Assembly (NCBI RefSeq): GCF_000488275.1
Contig: NZ_KI530762.1
Location: 1,954,971-2,018,970 of the forward strand
Reading direction: 5' to 3'
Source: Acinetobacter brisouii CIP 110357
Lineage (GTDB): Bacteria > Pseudomonadota > Gammaproteobacteria > Pseudomonadales > Moraxellaceae
DNA: 64,000 nucleotides
Shown: in pieces, positions 18,887 through 28,206 of the stretch
Position numbering within the stretch: the stretch's first letter is position 1
Layout: each line of letters starts with the position of its first letter
Position numbers and translations under genes: made by a program
Notes under the pieces: model-generated
The model's database searches: none
Told to the model about the DNA's origin: nothing
What the model saw: only the letters and a program-made list of their open reading frames with translations

Positions 18887-20242
18887 TTGAGTAACGAGTC
18901 ATCGAAATTACAGCGTGGCTTAAAAAACAGACATATCCAACTGATTGCAATGGGTGGTGCAATTGGTACGGGTCTGTTTCTAGGTTCCGCACAAGTCATC
19001 CAATCTGCTGGGCCATCGATTATTTTAGGCTATGCAATTGGTGGTTTAATTGCATTTTTAATTATGCGTCAACTCGGGGAAATGATTGTTCATGAACCAA
19101 CGACAGGTTCATTCAGTCATTTTGCGTATAAGTATTGGGGAAATTTTCCAGGGTTTTTAACAGGCTGGAATTACTGGATTTTATATATTTTAGTGGCAAT
19201 GTCTGAATTAACGGCCGTTGCAAAATATATTAACTACTGGTGGCCATTTATTCCTGCGTGGGTGTCTGTGCTTTTCTTCTTTATTGTCATTACCTTAGTC
19301 AACTTAGGCAATGTCAAATTCTATGGCGAATCTGAGTTCTGGCTTGCAATTATTAAAGTTACAGCCGTAATTGCCATGATTATTTTCGGAATTGTATTAT
19401 TAGTCACGGCTGACCCAAGCTCAGGTTCAACGATTACCAATCTATGGACACATGGTGGTTTCTTCCCGAAAGGCTTTAGTGGTCTATTTTACATGCTTGC
19501 CTTTATCATGTTTGCCTTCGGTGGAATTGAACTGATCGGTATGGCAGCGGCAGAAGCTGAGCAACCAGAAAAAACCATTCCGAAAGCGATTAATCAGGTG
19601 GTTTTTCGTGTTCTGATTTTCTATGTCGGTTCGCTCACGATTTTATTATCACTTGTGCCTTGGGACAAACTACAACTCGGTGGTTTAGATAAAAGCCCAT
19701 TCGTAATGATTTTCAGTCAGTTAGGTATTGGCTGGGCTGCGAGTATTCTGAACTTCATTATTTTAACAGCGGCACTCTCTGTATATAATAGTGGAATGTA
19801 TGCCAACAGCCGTATGTTGTTTGGTTTGGCAGAACAAGGCAATGCACCAAAAGTGTTCCTGAAAGTCAATAAACAAGGCACACCAATTCCTGCGGTGTTA
19901 TTTTCAGCGCTACTGATTTTTGCCTGTGTATTATTGAACTACTTTGTCCCTGAAGGTGCTTTAGGTCATCTCATGTATATTGTCGTTGGGGCTTTGGTTC
20001 TGAACTGGGCAATGATTGCACTGACCCATTTGAACTTTAAAAAGGCAATGATTAGCGAAGGAATTAAAACTAAATATCCTTCATTGCTATACCCGATCAC
20101 CAACTATATTGTTTTAGTTTTTATTGTGGTTGTGCTTTACATCATGTGGATGCAAGGCTTTAAAGAGTCTGTGATCATGATTCCAATTTGGATTGCACTG
20201 ATGTTTATGCTCTTTAAAATGCTTGCTGCTAAAAAATCTTAA
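18887..20242 (+). CDS. Amino acid permease, AroP/PheP type
   Basis: 451 residues with 12 predicted membrane helices. The N-terminus (RGLKNRHIQLIAMGGAIGTG, then LFLGSA) and the following TM2-TM3 region (LIMRQLGEMIVHEPTTGSFS, FAYKYWG) are closely similar to E. coli AroP and PheP. It therefore probably imports aromatic or another amino acid by proton symport. The start appears to be TTG (TTGAGTAACGAG), because no ATG lies in frame upstream. The Shine-Dalgarno is weak, consistent with low expression or a misplaced start. It ends at a strong terminator just before the tRNA gene. Confidence 0.88.
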   Translation: MSNESSKLQRGLKNRHIQLIAMGGAIGTGLFLGSAQVIQSAGPSIILGYAIGGLIAFLIMRQLGEMIVHEPTTGSFSHFAYKYWGNFPGFLTGWNYWILYILVAMSELTAVAKYINYWWPFIPAWVSVLFFFIVITLVNLGNVKFYGESEFWLAIIKVTAVIAMIIFGIVLLVTADPSSGSTITNLWTHGGFFPKGFSGLFYMLAFIMFAFGGIELIGMAAAEAEQPEKTIPKAINQVVFRVLIFYVGSLTILLSLVPWDKLQLGGLDKSPFVMIFSQLGIGWAASILNFIILTAALSVYNSGMYANSRMLFGLAEQGNAPKVFLKVNKQGTPIPAVLFSALLIFACVLLNYFVPEGALGHLMYIVVGALVLNWAMIALTHLNFKKAMISEGIKTKYPSLLYPITNYIVLVFIVVVLYIMWMQGFKESVIMIPIWIALMFMLFKMLAAKKS

Positions 20243-20300
20243 GGAGAATGGGTTAGAGATCATATTATCTGATCAAAACCTGATTTTCTGAGTATTTTTA

Positions 20301-20330
20301 AAAAGTTATTGCCCCGCAATAACTTTTTTT
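20301..20330 (+). terminator. Permease terminator
   Basis: AAAAGTTATTGC-CCC-GCAATAACTTTT hairpin followed by more T residues. It lies 58 nt after the permease stop and 35 nt before the tRNA gene. Confidence 0.88.
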
Positions 20331-20364
20331 TTATGAATGTTTGAGGTAGAGTAACGCCTAAGCT

Positions 20365-20440
20365 GCGGTCTTAGCTTAACTGGATAGAGCAGTTGCCTCC
20401 TAAGCGACCGACGTGGGTTCGAGTCCCGCAGACCGCACCA
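20365..20440 (+). tRNA. tRNA-Arg (anticodon CCT)
   Basis: 76 nt including an encoded CCA. The acceptor stem GCGGTCT pairs with AGACCGC. The D-arm is GCTTAACTGGATAGAGC. The anticodon stem GTTGC/GCGAC encloses the loop CTCCTAA, giving anticodon CCT (reads AGG). The T-loop is GTTCGAG. Its 3' end is the attachment site of the genomic island, and an intact sequence is retained at this end. Confidence 0.95.
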
Positions 20441-20457
20441 ATTTATAGTTTATTTTT
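20418..20457 (+). repeat. attL: 3' end of tRNA-Arg plus flank
   Basis: The 40-bp block starting at TTCGAGTCCCGCAGACCGC and continuing through ACCAATTTATA-g-TTTATTTT recurs at 45057-45096 with one inserted C and one substitution. It is the tRNA-proximal end of the integrated island. Confidence 0.88.
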
Positions 20458-20563
20458 AGCTTTTAGAGTCCAAACAAGATCTTAATTAAAAATAAAATCA
20501 GCAACTTAAATAAAAACACTATCTATCCAAGTATAAAATATCCTATTGGAATTTAGATTTTTT

Positions 20564-20616
20564 TGCGGTATTTTTTACGGTAAGACTACTGATCGCAAAA
20601 AGCTATACCGCAAAAA
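20564..20616. repeat. Putative integrase arm-type sites, left end
   Basis: Three related motifs lie between attL and the integrase start: TGCGGTA (20564-20570), TTTTTTACGGTA (20571-20582) and the inverse TACCGCAAAAA (20606-20616). Matching motifs lie just inside attR at 44979-45002. Their position suggests integrase or AlpA/excisionase binding and autoregulation of the integrase promoter. The function is inferred. Confidence 0.5.
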
Positions 20617-21833
20617 TGCCAAAAATCGTCATTCCACTTACAGATACAAAGATTAAGACCCTCAAAGCTGATCCTGCAAAAGTTCAGAAATTAGCTGACG
20701 GTCATGGTCTATTCCTAATTATTTCTAAAACTGGTGAAAAAACTTGGCGGTTTGATTATTCACGCCCCTATAGTAAAAAAAGAAATTCCTTAAGCTTTGG
20801 CTCCTACCCTACAGTTACATTGGCTGAAGCACGAAGTCGACGTGAAGATGCTCGTACCTTACTTGCCCAAAATATTGATCCTTATTCTGAGAAAGTTAGA
20901 ATTGAGAATGAGATTTTAAGTGCAAATAAGAATATCTTCTCAGAAATTGCAGCAGAATGGTTTGCCAAACAAGATTTTGCTGAATCCACAGTAAAGGGAC
21001 AACAACGACTATTGGAAGTGATTAACCAACATATTGGGAAAATGCCCGTTCATGAGATTAAGCCAATGGATGTGCTCAAGGTTTGTCAGCTTTATGAAAA
21101 AGAAGGAAAGCTAGAAACTGCCAAGAAAGTTAAAGTGAAATGCGGTCAAATTCTACGTTACGCCGTATCCATTGGTTTATGTGAACGTGATCCAACTCAA
21201 GATTTACGAGGTGCTCTTAAAACACCCCGTGCGAAGCATATGGCAGCTCTGGTTGAACCGAAAGACTTTGCCTTACTTCTGCAAGATATTGATCACTATG
21301 AGGGCTCAGCAATTACACGCTATGCATTAAGAATTGCGCCGTTAGTGTTTGTACGACCGGGAGAGCTACGCCATGCCAAATGGCAAGATATTGATCTTGA
21401 AAAGGGTTTATGGTGCTATACCCCACCCAAAACAAAATTAAAGACAGGCGTACAACATATTGTTCCGCTATCTACGCAAGTAATTCATTTACTTTCTGAA
21501 CTCTCTCAAATTACTCGGCATAAAAGTGAATATGTTTTTCCAGCAACAACATCCAACCTAAAACCAATGTCTGAGAACACGATTAATCAGGCTTTACGTC
21601 GCTTAGGCTATACCAGTGAACAAGCCTGTGGACATGGCTTTCGTGCTTCTGCACGTACAATTTTAGAAGAGGTTTTAGACTTTCCAATTGAACTGATTGA
21701 GCAGCAGCTTGCCCATCAGGTTAAAGACATGCATGGTCGCGCCTATAACCGTACCAAGCACTTAGAAAAGCGAAAGGTAATGATGCAAACATGGGCAGAT
21801 TACTGTGATGAGCTAAAAAGCTCATCACAGTAA
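20616..21833 (+). CDS. Tyrosine integrase, P4 family
   Basis: 405 residues. An N-terminal DUF4102-type arm-binding domain (DTKIKTLKADP...GLFLIISKTGEKTWRFDY...FGSYPTVTLAEAR) is followed by a SAM-like core-binding domain (about 105-190) and a catalytic domain with Arg in RPGELRHAKW, HGFRASART (HxxR), His in QQLAHQV and the nucleophilic Tyr in GRAYNRTKH. It catalyses site-specific recombination between attP and the tRNA-Arg gene. It lies 175 bp from the tRNA end and reads into the island. The catalytic residues all appear present. The 3' end carries a perfect 12-bp hairpin. Confidence 0.95.
   Translation: MPKIVIPLTDTKIKTLKADPAKVQKLADGHGLFLIISKTGEKTWRFDYSRPYSKKRNSLSFGSYPTVTLAEARSRREDARTLLAQNIDPYSEKVRIENEILSANKNIFSEIAAEWFAKQDFAESTVKGQQRLLEVINQHIGKMPVHEIKPMDVLKVCQLYEKEGKLETAKKVKVKCGQILRYAVSIGLCERDPTQDLRGALKTPRAKHMAALVEPKDFALLLQDIDHYEGSAITRYALRIAPLVFVRPGELRHAKWQDIDLEKGLWCYTPPKTKLKTGVQHIVPLSTQVIHLLSELSQITRHKSEYVFPATTSNLKPMSENTINQALRRLGYTSEQACGHGFRASARTILEEVLDFPIELIEQQLAHQVKDMHGRAYNRTKHLEKRKVMMQTWADYCDELKSSSQ
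21803..21830 (+). repeat. Perfect 12-bp hairpin at the integrase 3' end
   Basis: CTGTGATGAGCT-AAAA-AGCTCATCACAG lies within the last ten codons of the integrase and ends just before its stop. No T-run follows, so it may stabilise the mRNA 3' end rather than terminate. Confidence 0.75.
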
Positions 21834-21902
21834 TTGATATATGCTTAAAATTAAGATTCAGTTATGATTTACTTTAGATTTTTATAGTATTGCAGCAGAG
21901 CT

Positions 21903-22634
21903 ATGTTTGAAGATATTGATATTTTAAAACAAAAATTGGATCAACATCGTCCTCTAGCCCCTTCTATTGTCAAAAATTTGCAGGAAGATCTAATCTTACG
22001 TTGGACATATCACTCTAATGCTATTGAAGGCAATACACTGACTTTGCTTGAGACTAAAGTTGTTCTAGAAGGTATTACTGTTGGTGGCAAAGCTCTACGT
22101 GAGCACTTTGAAGCCATCAATCATCGTGATGCAATTTACTACGTGGAAGATATCATCCGTAAAGATGAACCTTTTTCAGAGTGGCAAATTAGAAACATTC
22201 ATCAACTCATTTTAAAAAATATTGATGATGACAATGCTGGGCGTTATAGACAGCAGAATGTGTTGATTTCAGGCGCAACATCAAATCCTCCTGACTATAC
22301 TCTACTGAATGACAAAATGGCTCAGTTTGTAGACTGGTATAACGCTGAAGCCAATCAGCTACATCCAATTGAACGTGCTGCTAAAGTACATGCTGACTTT
22401 GTGGGAATCCATCCTTTCATTGATGGTAATGGACGTACTTCTCGGCTACTTATGAACTTAGAGCTAATGAAAGCAGGCTACCCACCATGCGTGATTACTG
22501 TTGAGAATCGCCTTGCCTACTATGAAGCACTAGATCAATGGATGGCTTTTGGTCAAACGGAAAAGTTCGTTCAATTGGTTGCAAATGCGGTACTAGAAGG
22601 TTTTAAGCCTTATCAGGTGGTTTTGGGGATTTAA
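21903..22634 (+). CDS. Fic-family protein (probable AMP transferase)
   Basis: 243 residues, a compact Fic protein. The active-site motif HPFIDGNGRTSR (about 170-181) is complete, with the catalytic His and phosphate-binding Gly-Asn-Gly. The class II inhibitory helix motif occurs near the N-terminus (SNAIEGN, about 38-44), so activity is predicted to be auto-inhibited by its glutamate. It would transfer AMP to a protein hydroxyl group. No antitoxin partner or C-terminal winged helix is seen. It lies 70 nt after the integrase, on the left edge of the island cargo, while a decayed different Fic gene lies at the right edge. Confidence 0.9.
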   Translation: MFEDIDILKQKLDQHRPLAPSIVKNLQEDLILRWTYHSNAIEGNTLTLLETKVVLEGITVGGKALREHFEAINHRDAIYYVEDIIRKDEPFSEWQIRNIHQLILKNIDDDNAGRYRQQNVLISGATSNPPDYTLLNDKMAQFVDWYNAEANQLHPIERAAKVHADFVGIHPFIDGNGRTSRLLMNLELMKAGYPPCVITVENRLAYYEALDQWMAFGQTEKFVQLVANAVLEGFKPYQVVLGI

Positions 22635-22752
22635 CAAAGATAAACTCCAAATTACCCATCTCACTGTATTTAGCAGCTCATTATTATTAGTTTATTTATC
22701 AATTTTTCAAAGCATTGTATTATATTCACAATAATTACAACCTATCACAATC

Positions 22753-23592
22753 ATGCTTCTAAGAAACGAAAACTTTTATCATATTGAATACCTAGGTGAA
22801 AAAGGCATTACACAGAGATGCTTAGTTAGTCTCGGCAATTTGATTCAAACCAATCCCAACCTTACCTATGCCTTATTACTGACTAACAATCAAAGTCATG
22901 CATTAATTATTAAAGATATTTTTGAATCTTATTTTGTTATACGTTCAGGTTTTGCATCTGGTTACTCAGGCGAAGGAGCCAAAGGCTTAGCTACAGCTCT
23001 CAGCCTTTTAGAAAAACATCAAATTGAAACTGAAGAAATCTTAGTTAGTTCAAAAATCCTCAATAAATTAAACCATTCTTCACTTAGTGATGTAAATATT
23101 GACTCATTATTTAGTCAAGAAATTATTCGCCCAATACGTCTACACGACTATATTTATCCCTTCAGAACGGAAGTGTCAGAAGTTTATAATCCTAAACGCT
23201 ACTATCCTCTCGAACTACCGTACTCAATCATTGATGACAGAATTTTTGATCTTGCTTTACTCTTTAAACAAGATCCAGACTCTGCTCTTCTAAAAGCTTA
23301 TAAACGGCTAGAAGATATAGTGAGAACAAGAACTGGAATCAATGTGAATAGTAGTAGATTATTCTCTCAAGCACTACTTCCACCTAAAGGGTGTCTTACT
23401 TGGGATTTACCAGATAATTCAGAAATTGATGGTCGAGCCAATTTATTTATAAATACCTATAAAGCTTTTAGGAATGCACGCGCTCATCGAGAAAAAGATG
23501 AAAATTTTATTCACCAATATCGGGAGTTTTTACTAATTAACGAATTATATTTACTTGAAAGTGAAGCTATTCCCCTTAAAACAGAACAATAA
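22753..23592 (+). CDS. TIGR02391/Ymh-like protein of unknown function
   Basis: 279 residues. The C-terminal 100 residues (LEDIVRTRTGINVNSSRLF, FINTYKAFRNARAHREKDE) match the pattern of the TIGR02391 (Ymh) family, where the near-invariant R-N-x-x-A-H-R motif sits in a helical domain resembling HEPN-type proteins. The first 170 residues have no family I recognise. It stands immediately upstream of the restriction operon on the same strand, 76 nt from hsdR and separated by that operon's own promoter. Proteins of this type are often found next to restriction systems. The function is unknown, and an accessory or nuclease role is only a guess. Confidence 0.6.
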   Translation: MLLRNENFYHIEYLGEKGITQRCLVSLGNLIQTNPNLTYALLLTNNQSHALIIKDIFESYFVIRSGFASGYSGEGAKGLATALSLLEKHQIETEEILVSSKILNKLNHSSLSDVNIDSLFSQEIIRPIRLHDYIYPFRTEVSEVYNPKRYYPLELPYSIIDDRIFDLALLFKQDPDSALLKAYKRLEDIVRTRTGINVNSSRLFSQALLPPKGCLTWDLPDNSEIDGRANLFINTYKAFRNARAHREKDENFIHQYREFLLINELYLLESEAIPLKTEQ

Positions 23593-23606
23593 TTCTAAAG
23601 TCCGAG

Positions 23607-23663
23607 TTCAACTTCCAAAGCTTTATAAGTATACTTTGTTAAAATATAGATACTTATAAAGGG
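23607..23663 (+). promoter_or_regulatory. hsdR promoter overlapped by a perfect 12-bp dyad
   Basis: TTCAAC (23607-23612) and TATACT (23630-23635) are spaced by 17 bp, a good sigma-70 pair. CTTTATAAGTAT (23621-23632) and ATACTTATAAAG (23650-23661) form a perfect 12-bp inverted repeat with a 17-bp spacer. The dyad covers the -10 box, the likely start point and the first bases of the Shine-Dalgarno AAAGGG (23658-23663). Transcripts beginning near 23642 carry only the right arm, so it looks like a DNA operator rather than an RNA hairpin. Confidence 0.6.
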
Positions 23664-23668
23664 TAAAC

Positions 23669-26455
23669 ATGTCTCCAGAAGATAAAGCTCGGGTTATCAT
23701 TGATCAAAAACTAGAATCTTCTGGCTGGCTTGTTGTCGATAAAAAAGATTTTAACCCTAGTGCAGCTTTAGGTATTGCTGTCCGTGAATTTCAAACCCAA
23801 ACTGGTCCCGCCGATTACATTCTCTTTGTGAATCGCACTCCTGTCGGTGTGATAGAAGCGAAGCGTGATGAAGAAGGTGAAAATATCACCACACACGAAC
23901 GCCAAACTAAAAGGTATGCAACATCGGGCTTTAAATCAAAGAAACCATATGATGACCTTCCCTTCCTTTTCCAAGCAACATCAAAAATTACTCGCTTTAC
24001 AGATAGACGAGATCCTGAACCTCGCTCACGTGAACTTTTTTGGTTTTATAAACCTGAGTTTTTAAATGAGTTATTTAAAAAAGAGAAGACTTTACGCCAA
24101 CGGCTTCTAGAGATGCCATCTTTGAATATTGACAACCTAAGGGAATGTCAAATCGATGCAATTACAGGACTCGAAAAGTCATTAGCTGTACAGCAACCTC
24201 GTTCACTCATTCATATGGCAACAGGTGCTGGCAAAACGTTCACGGCTATTTCCTCTGTCTATCGCCTGCTTAAATTTGCAAAAGCCAAACGTATTTTATT
24301 CTTAGTTGATACCCGAAACTTAGGTAAACAGGCTCATCAAGAATTTATGGCATTCACACCACCTGATGATAAGCGTAAATTCACTGAGCTCTATAATGTT
24401 CAACGTCTAATGTCTTCTACATTAGACACTAAAGCTGATGTATGCATTTCTACCATTCAACGCATGTACTCGATTTTGTCGGGTGAGAAGTTAGATGAGC
24501 AAGATGAAGACATAAATCTAAATGAACTGAATACAATAGAAGAAAATGCTCGCTTATCTAAAAAGCATATTCAGTACAACCCTAATGTACCTCTCGAATC
24601 ATTTGATTTCATTATTATCGATGAGTGTCATCGCAGTATTTATAATTTATGGAAACAGGTCCTCGACTACTTTGATGCTTTTCTTATTGGCCTCAGTGCA
24701 ACACCTGATAAACGTACCTACGGCTTCTTTAATGAAAATATTGTCGCTCAATATAGTTATGAGCAATCTGTGATCGATGGTGTCAATGTCGGCTATGACA
24801 TTTATGAAATCGAAACCAAAATTACCAAGAAGGGTCAAACGATTCGAGCAAAGCAATTCATTGATCGCCGTAGTCGCCAAACACGTGCAAAACGTTTAGT
24901 CGAGGCTGATCAAGATATTGTTTATACACATAAAGACCTCGATAAGGATGTGGTAAACCCAAGTCAAATTCGTAACATTATTCGTGAAATGAAGCGAGCT
25001 GTTTGCCAAGAAATTTTCCCAGATCGTCAGGAAGTCCCTAAAACGTTAATCTTTGCCAAGTCAGATAGTCATGCAGATGACATTATTAATATCGTTCGTG
25101 AAGAGTATGGTAAAGGCAATGAGTTTTGTGAAAAAGTAACCTATAGCGCCAAAGATCCTGATGGTGTACTCAGCGATTTCCGTAACGAATATAACCCTCG
25201 TATTGCAGTGACTGTGGACATGATTGCCACGGGAACTGATGTAAAACCTTTAGAAGTTTTACTCTTTATGCGGGATGTTCGTTCTAAAGGCTATTACGAA
25301 CAGATGAAAGGTCGTGGTGTTCGTAGTTTAGACGAAGATGGCTTAAAGAAAGTCTCACAAAGTGCTAGCGGAGCCAAAACTCGATTTGTGATCATCGATG
25401 CTGTGGGTGTAGAAAAATCACAAAAGACCGAGAGTCGCCAATTAGAGCGTAAACCAACCACAACCTTAAAGCAGCTTATGGATGGCATCATTATTGGTGA
25501 TGTTGACGAAGATACAGCGCTGAGCTTAGCAAACCGACTCATTCGCCTGAATAAAAATTTAGACGCTGAAACTCAATCTAAAATTAGCCAAATCACAGAC
25601 GGTAAAAGCCTAAAACAGATTACTGAATCGATTTTGAATGCGGTTGATCCTGATACGATTAATCAAGCCATTATCACTGATGCTACGTCCCAAGGTCTTG
25701 TTGTTGATGAAGATTCAATTGCAGAACAGCAATATTTAGACAAGATGAGTGAACTACTTGAGCAAGCTTACCGTGTATTTGATGATCCTGAACTTAGAAA
25801 TTTACTGATAGAAAAGAAAGATGCTGAACAAATCATCGACACCGTAAATATTGATCAAGTCATTCATCGTGGTTTCTCTGCCAATGTCGAACAAAAAGCT
25901 CAGGAAGATATTGAGAAGTTTGAAGCATATTTAAAAGAACATCGTGAAGAAATTGAAGCCTTAAGTTTCTTTTATGATCAACCCTATCAACGCCGTGAAC
26001 TGACTTTAAGCATGATTCAAGAGCTTCATGATAAACTCAGCCGTCCTCCGCTATTGCTTACAACTGAACGTCTTTGGTCTGCTTATGAAAGAGTGAAAGG
26101 CAGTCAAGTTAAAGGGGTAAATACTCAGCGTAAATTAACTGACTTATTGTCGTTAGTTCGTTTTGCTACTGGCTTAGATCAAGAGCTTTCACCTTTTAAC
26201 GAAGACGTCGATAAACGATTTAAAAAGTGGGTCTTCAGACATAATGCTCAGAATGCAACGGCATTTACTGAAGAGCAAATGACTTGGTTGCGTTTGATGA
26301 AAGATCATATTGCAAATAGCTGTCAACTGACACCGAATGATTTTAAGTTAGGTTCATTGGCGAGTCATGGTGGGGCATTTAAAGCGGCAGAAGTTTTTGG
26401 TCGAGAAAAACTTATGCCATTAATGAAAGAATTAAATGAAGAGTTAGTGGCATGA
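23669..26455 (+). CDS. hsdR: Type I restriction enzyme R subunit (HsdR, EcoEI/EcoAI-like type IB)
   Basis: 928 residues. The N-terminal nuclease domain has the PD-(D/E)xK elements ADYILF...GVIEAKRD (about 50-70). The helicase core follows with Walker A in MATGAGKTF (about 186), DEAH-type box DECH (about 317), SATPDKRT, and motif VI-like QMKGRGVRS. The C-terminal part (about 770-920, ending FGREKLMPLMKELNEEL) matches the EcoEI-type R C-terminal domain. It cleaves unmodified DNA after ATP-driven translocation in complex with HsdS and HsdM. Its stop overlaps the hsdS start by 4 nt (ATGA). The subunit looks intact. Confidence 0.95.
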   Translation: MSPEDKARVIIDQKLESSGWLVVDKKDFNPSAALGIAVREFQTQTGPADYILFVNRTPVGVIEAKRDEEGENITTHERQTKRYATSGFKSKKPYDDLPFLFQATSKITRFTDRRDPEPRSRELFWFYKPEFLNELFKKEKTLRQRLLEMPSLNIDNLRECQIDAITGLEKSLAVQQPRSLIHMATGAGKTFTAISSVYRLLKFAKAKRILFLVDTRNLGKQAHQEFMAFTPPDDKRKFTELYNVQRLMSSTLDTKADVCISTIQRMYSILSGEKLDEQDEDINLNELNTIEENARLSKKHIQYNPNVPLESFDFIIIDECHRSIYNLWKQVLDYFDAFLIGLSATPDKRTYGFFNENIVAQYSYEQSVIDGVNVGYDIYEIETKITKKGQTIRAKQFIDRRSRQTRAKRLVEADQDIVYTHKDLDKDVVNPSQIRNIIREMKRAVCQEIFPDRQEVPKTLIFAKSDSHADDIINIVREEYGKGNEFCEKVTYSAKDPDGVLSDFRNEYNPRIAVTVDMIATGTDVKPLEVLLFMRDVRSKGYYEQMKGRGVRSLDEDGLKKVSQSASGAKTRFVIIDAVGVEKSQKTESRQLERKPTTTLKQLMDGIIIGDVDEDTALSLANRLIRLNKNLDAETQSKISQITDGKSLKQITESILNAVDPDTINQAIITDATSQGLVVDEDSIAEQQYLDKMSELLEQAYRVFDDPELRNLLIEKKDAEQIIDTVNIDQVIHRGFSANVEQKAQEDIEKFEAYLKEHREEIEALSFFYDQPYQRRELTLSMIQELHDKLSRPPLLLTTERLWSAYERVKGSQVKGVNTQRKLTDLLSLVRFATGLDQELSPFNEDVDKRFKKWVFRHNAQNATAFTEEQMTWLRLMKDHIANSCQLTPNDFKLGSLASHGGAFKAAEVFGREKLMPLMKELNEELVA

Positions 26456-28206
26456 GCAAAAGTTTACCTAAAGGTTGGTGTTGGGCAACAATTAACGATA
26501 CAGGAACATATATTAATGGTTTTGCATTTAAACCATCTCATCGCACTGACTCTGGACGACCTATTATTCGTATCCAAAACTTAACAGATCCAAGTAAGCC
26601 CTTCAACTATACAGAATTAGAACTTCCTGACGATTACAAAGTTATCACAAACGATATTTTAGTAAGTTGGTCTGCAACCTTAGATGTTTTTTTATGGCAT
26701 GGTCCAGATGCACTACTAAATCAACATATTTTTAAAGTTGTTCCTAATGAATCTTTAGTAGATAAGACTTTCTTGAGATACTCTTTAAAAAAATCTATTG
26801 AGGAATTATTAAATACGGAACATCTTCATGGAAGTACCATGAAGCATATTAATAGAGGCCCCTTTCTAGCACATCAAATTCCATTACCCCCTTTGAATGA
26901 GCAAATCCGTATCGCTGATAAAATCGATGAATTATTTAGCGAACTCGATAATGGTATTGAAGAACTTGAAACAGCTCAGAAAAAATTAGAACTTTATCGT
27001 CAGTCATTATTAAAATCAGCTGTTGATGGTGAACTCAGTAAAGAATGGCGTGAAACTCAAGCCGAAGTTTCTGAAACTGGCGAACAGCTATTAGCACGTA
27101 TTTTAAAAGAGCGCCGTGAACGCTGGGAACAAGAGAAACTTAAAGAATTTGCAGAAAAAGGGAAAAATCCTCCTAAAGATTGGCAGGAAAAATATCCTGA
27201 GCCTGTTCAACCTGATACCGAAAATCTGCCTGAATTGCCTGAAGGTTGGGTGTGGTCAACTATCGACCAACTAACAATAGAACAGCGCTACGGCTCTTCT
27301 GCTAAAACCAATGATGATCAAAATGGAATTCCTGTTCTTAGAATGGGTAATATTCAAAATGGTGATATTGATTTTAATAATCTCAAATATTTACCTAAGA
27401 CTCACGATGAATTTCCAGCTTTATTCCTTGAAAAAGGCGATCTTCTTTTTAATCGAACAAACAGTAGAGAATTAGTTGGTAAGACTGCAATATATAATGG
27501 TGAGCATACCCGTTGTTCTTATGCATCATACTTAATCAAAGTGAAATTTCATTCTGATTTTAATTCAAATCTTGCAGCTTATTATATTAATTCAGTTTTT
27601 GGGAAAATTTGGATCAATGATGTTGCTGTCCAACAAACAGGACAAGCTAATGTTAATGGTACTAAGCTCAGTCAATTATGTATTCCTTTAATGAATCAAG
27701 CAGAGCAAAGCTATATTGTTGAAAGATTCAACGAATTAAAAGATGCCTGTGAATGCTCTTTTATACAGATTGGAAATAATATTAAGCTTCTAACTATGCA
27801 AAAGCAAAATATTCTAAAAGATGCATTCACTGGTGTTTTAGTTCATCAAGATCCAAATGATGAACCAGCTCAAGTATTGTTAGAACGCATTCAACAGCAA
27901 CGAGAAGCTGAAGCTTTAACAAAAAAAGCTACCCCAAAAAAACGCTCAACCCCAAAGGCAAAAAAGGAAGTTGGTATGTCTCAGACTATCCTCGAAATTT
28001 TACAACAACAGTCAGATTGGATTTCAGGTCAAGACTTGGCAACAGCTTTCGGACTAAATGCTAACAGTAGCATTGAGGATATTGAACAATTTTACGAGCA
28101 GCTTCGTACACTGAGTCTAGATGACAAAATCATGGTAAAACCAGACAAACAAAACAATAAAGAACAAGATCTAATTAAGCTAAAGGATAAAACTGATGCG
28201 TCTTGA
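26452..28206 (+). CDS. hsdS: Type I specificity subunit (HsdS) with a C-terminal extension
   Basis: 584 residues, matching the long type IB S subunits. Two target recognition domains (about 5-140 and 260-410) each start with a G-W-x-W/A-T pattern (LPKGWCWATI, LPEGWVWSTI) and each is followed by a conserved helical spacer (PLNEQIRIADKIDELFSEL; LMNQAEQSYIVERFNELK). A linker KKATPKKRSTPKAKKE leads into a C-terminal 85-residue domain (MSQTILEILQQQSDWISGQDLA...) that resembles a winged helix. It defines the bipartite DNA target of the complex. It overlaps the next gene by 11 nt, so the AAA ATPase is translationally coupled to it. Confidence 0.94.
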   Translation: MSKSLPKGWCWATINDTGTYINGFAFKPSHRTDSGRPIIRIQNLTDPSKPFNYTELELPDDYKVITNDILVSWSATLDVFLWHGPDALLNQHIFKVVPNESLVDKTFLRYSLKKSIEELLNTEHLHGSTMKHINRGPFLAHQIPLPPLNEQIRIADKIDELFSELDNGIEELETAQKKLELYRQSLLKSAVDGELSKEWRETQAEVSETGEQLLARILKERRERWEQEKLKEFAEKGKNPPKDWQEKYPEPVQPDTENLPELPEGWVWSTIDQLTIEQRYGSSAKTNDDQNGIPVLRMGNIQNGDIDFNNLKYLPKTHDEFPALFLEKGDLLFNRTNSRELVGKTAIYNGEHTRCSYASYLIKVKFHSDFNSNLAAYYINSVFGKIWINDVAVQQTGQANVNGTKLSQLCIPLMNQAEQSYIVERFNELKDACECSFIQIGNNIKLLTMQKQNILKDAFTGVLVHQDPNDEPAQVLLERIQQQREAEALTKKATPKKRSTPKAKKEVGMSQTILEILQQQSDWISGQDLATAFGLNANSSIEDIEQFYEQLRTLSLDDKIMVKPDKQNNKEQDLIKLKDKTDAS

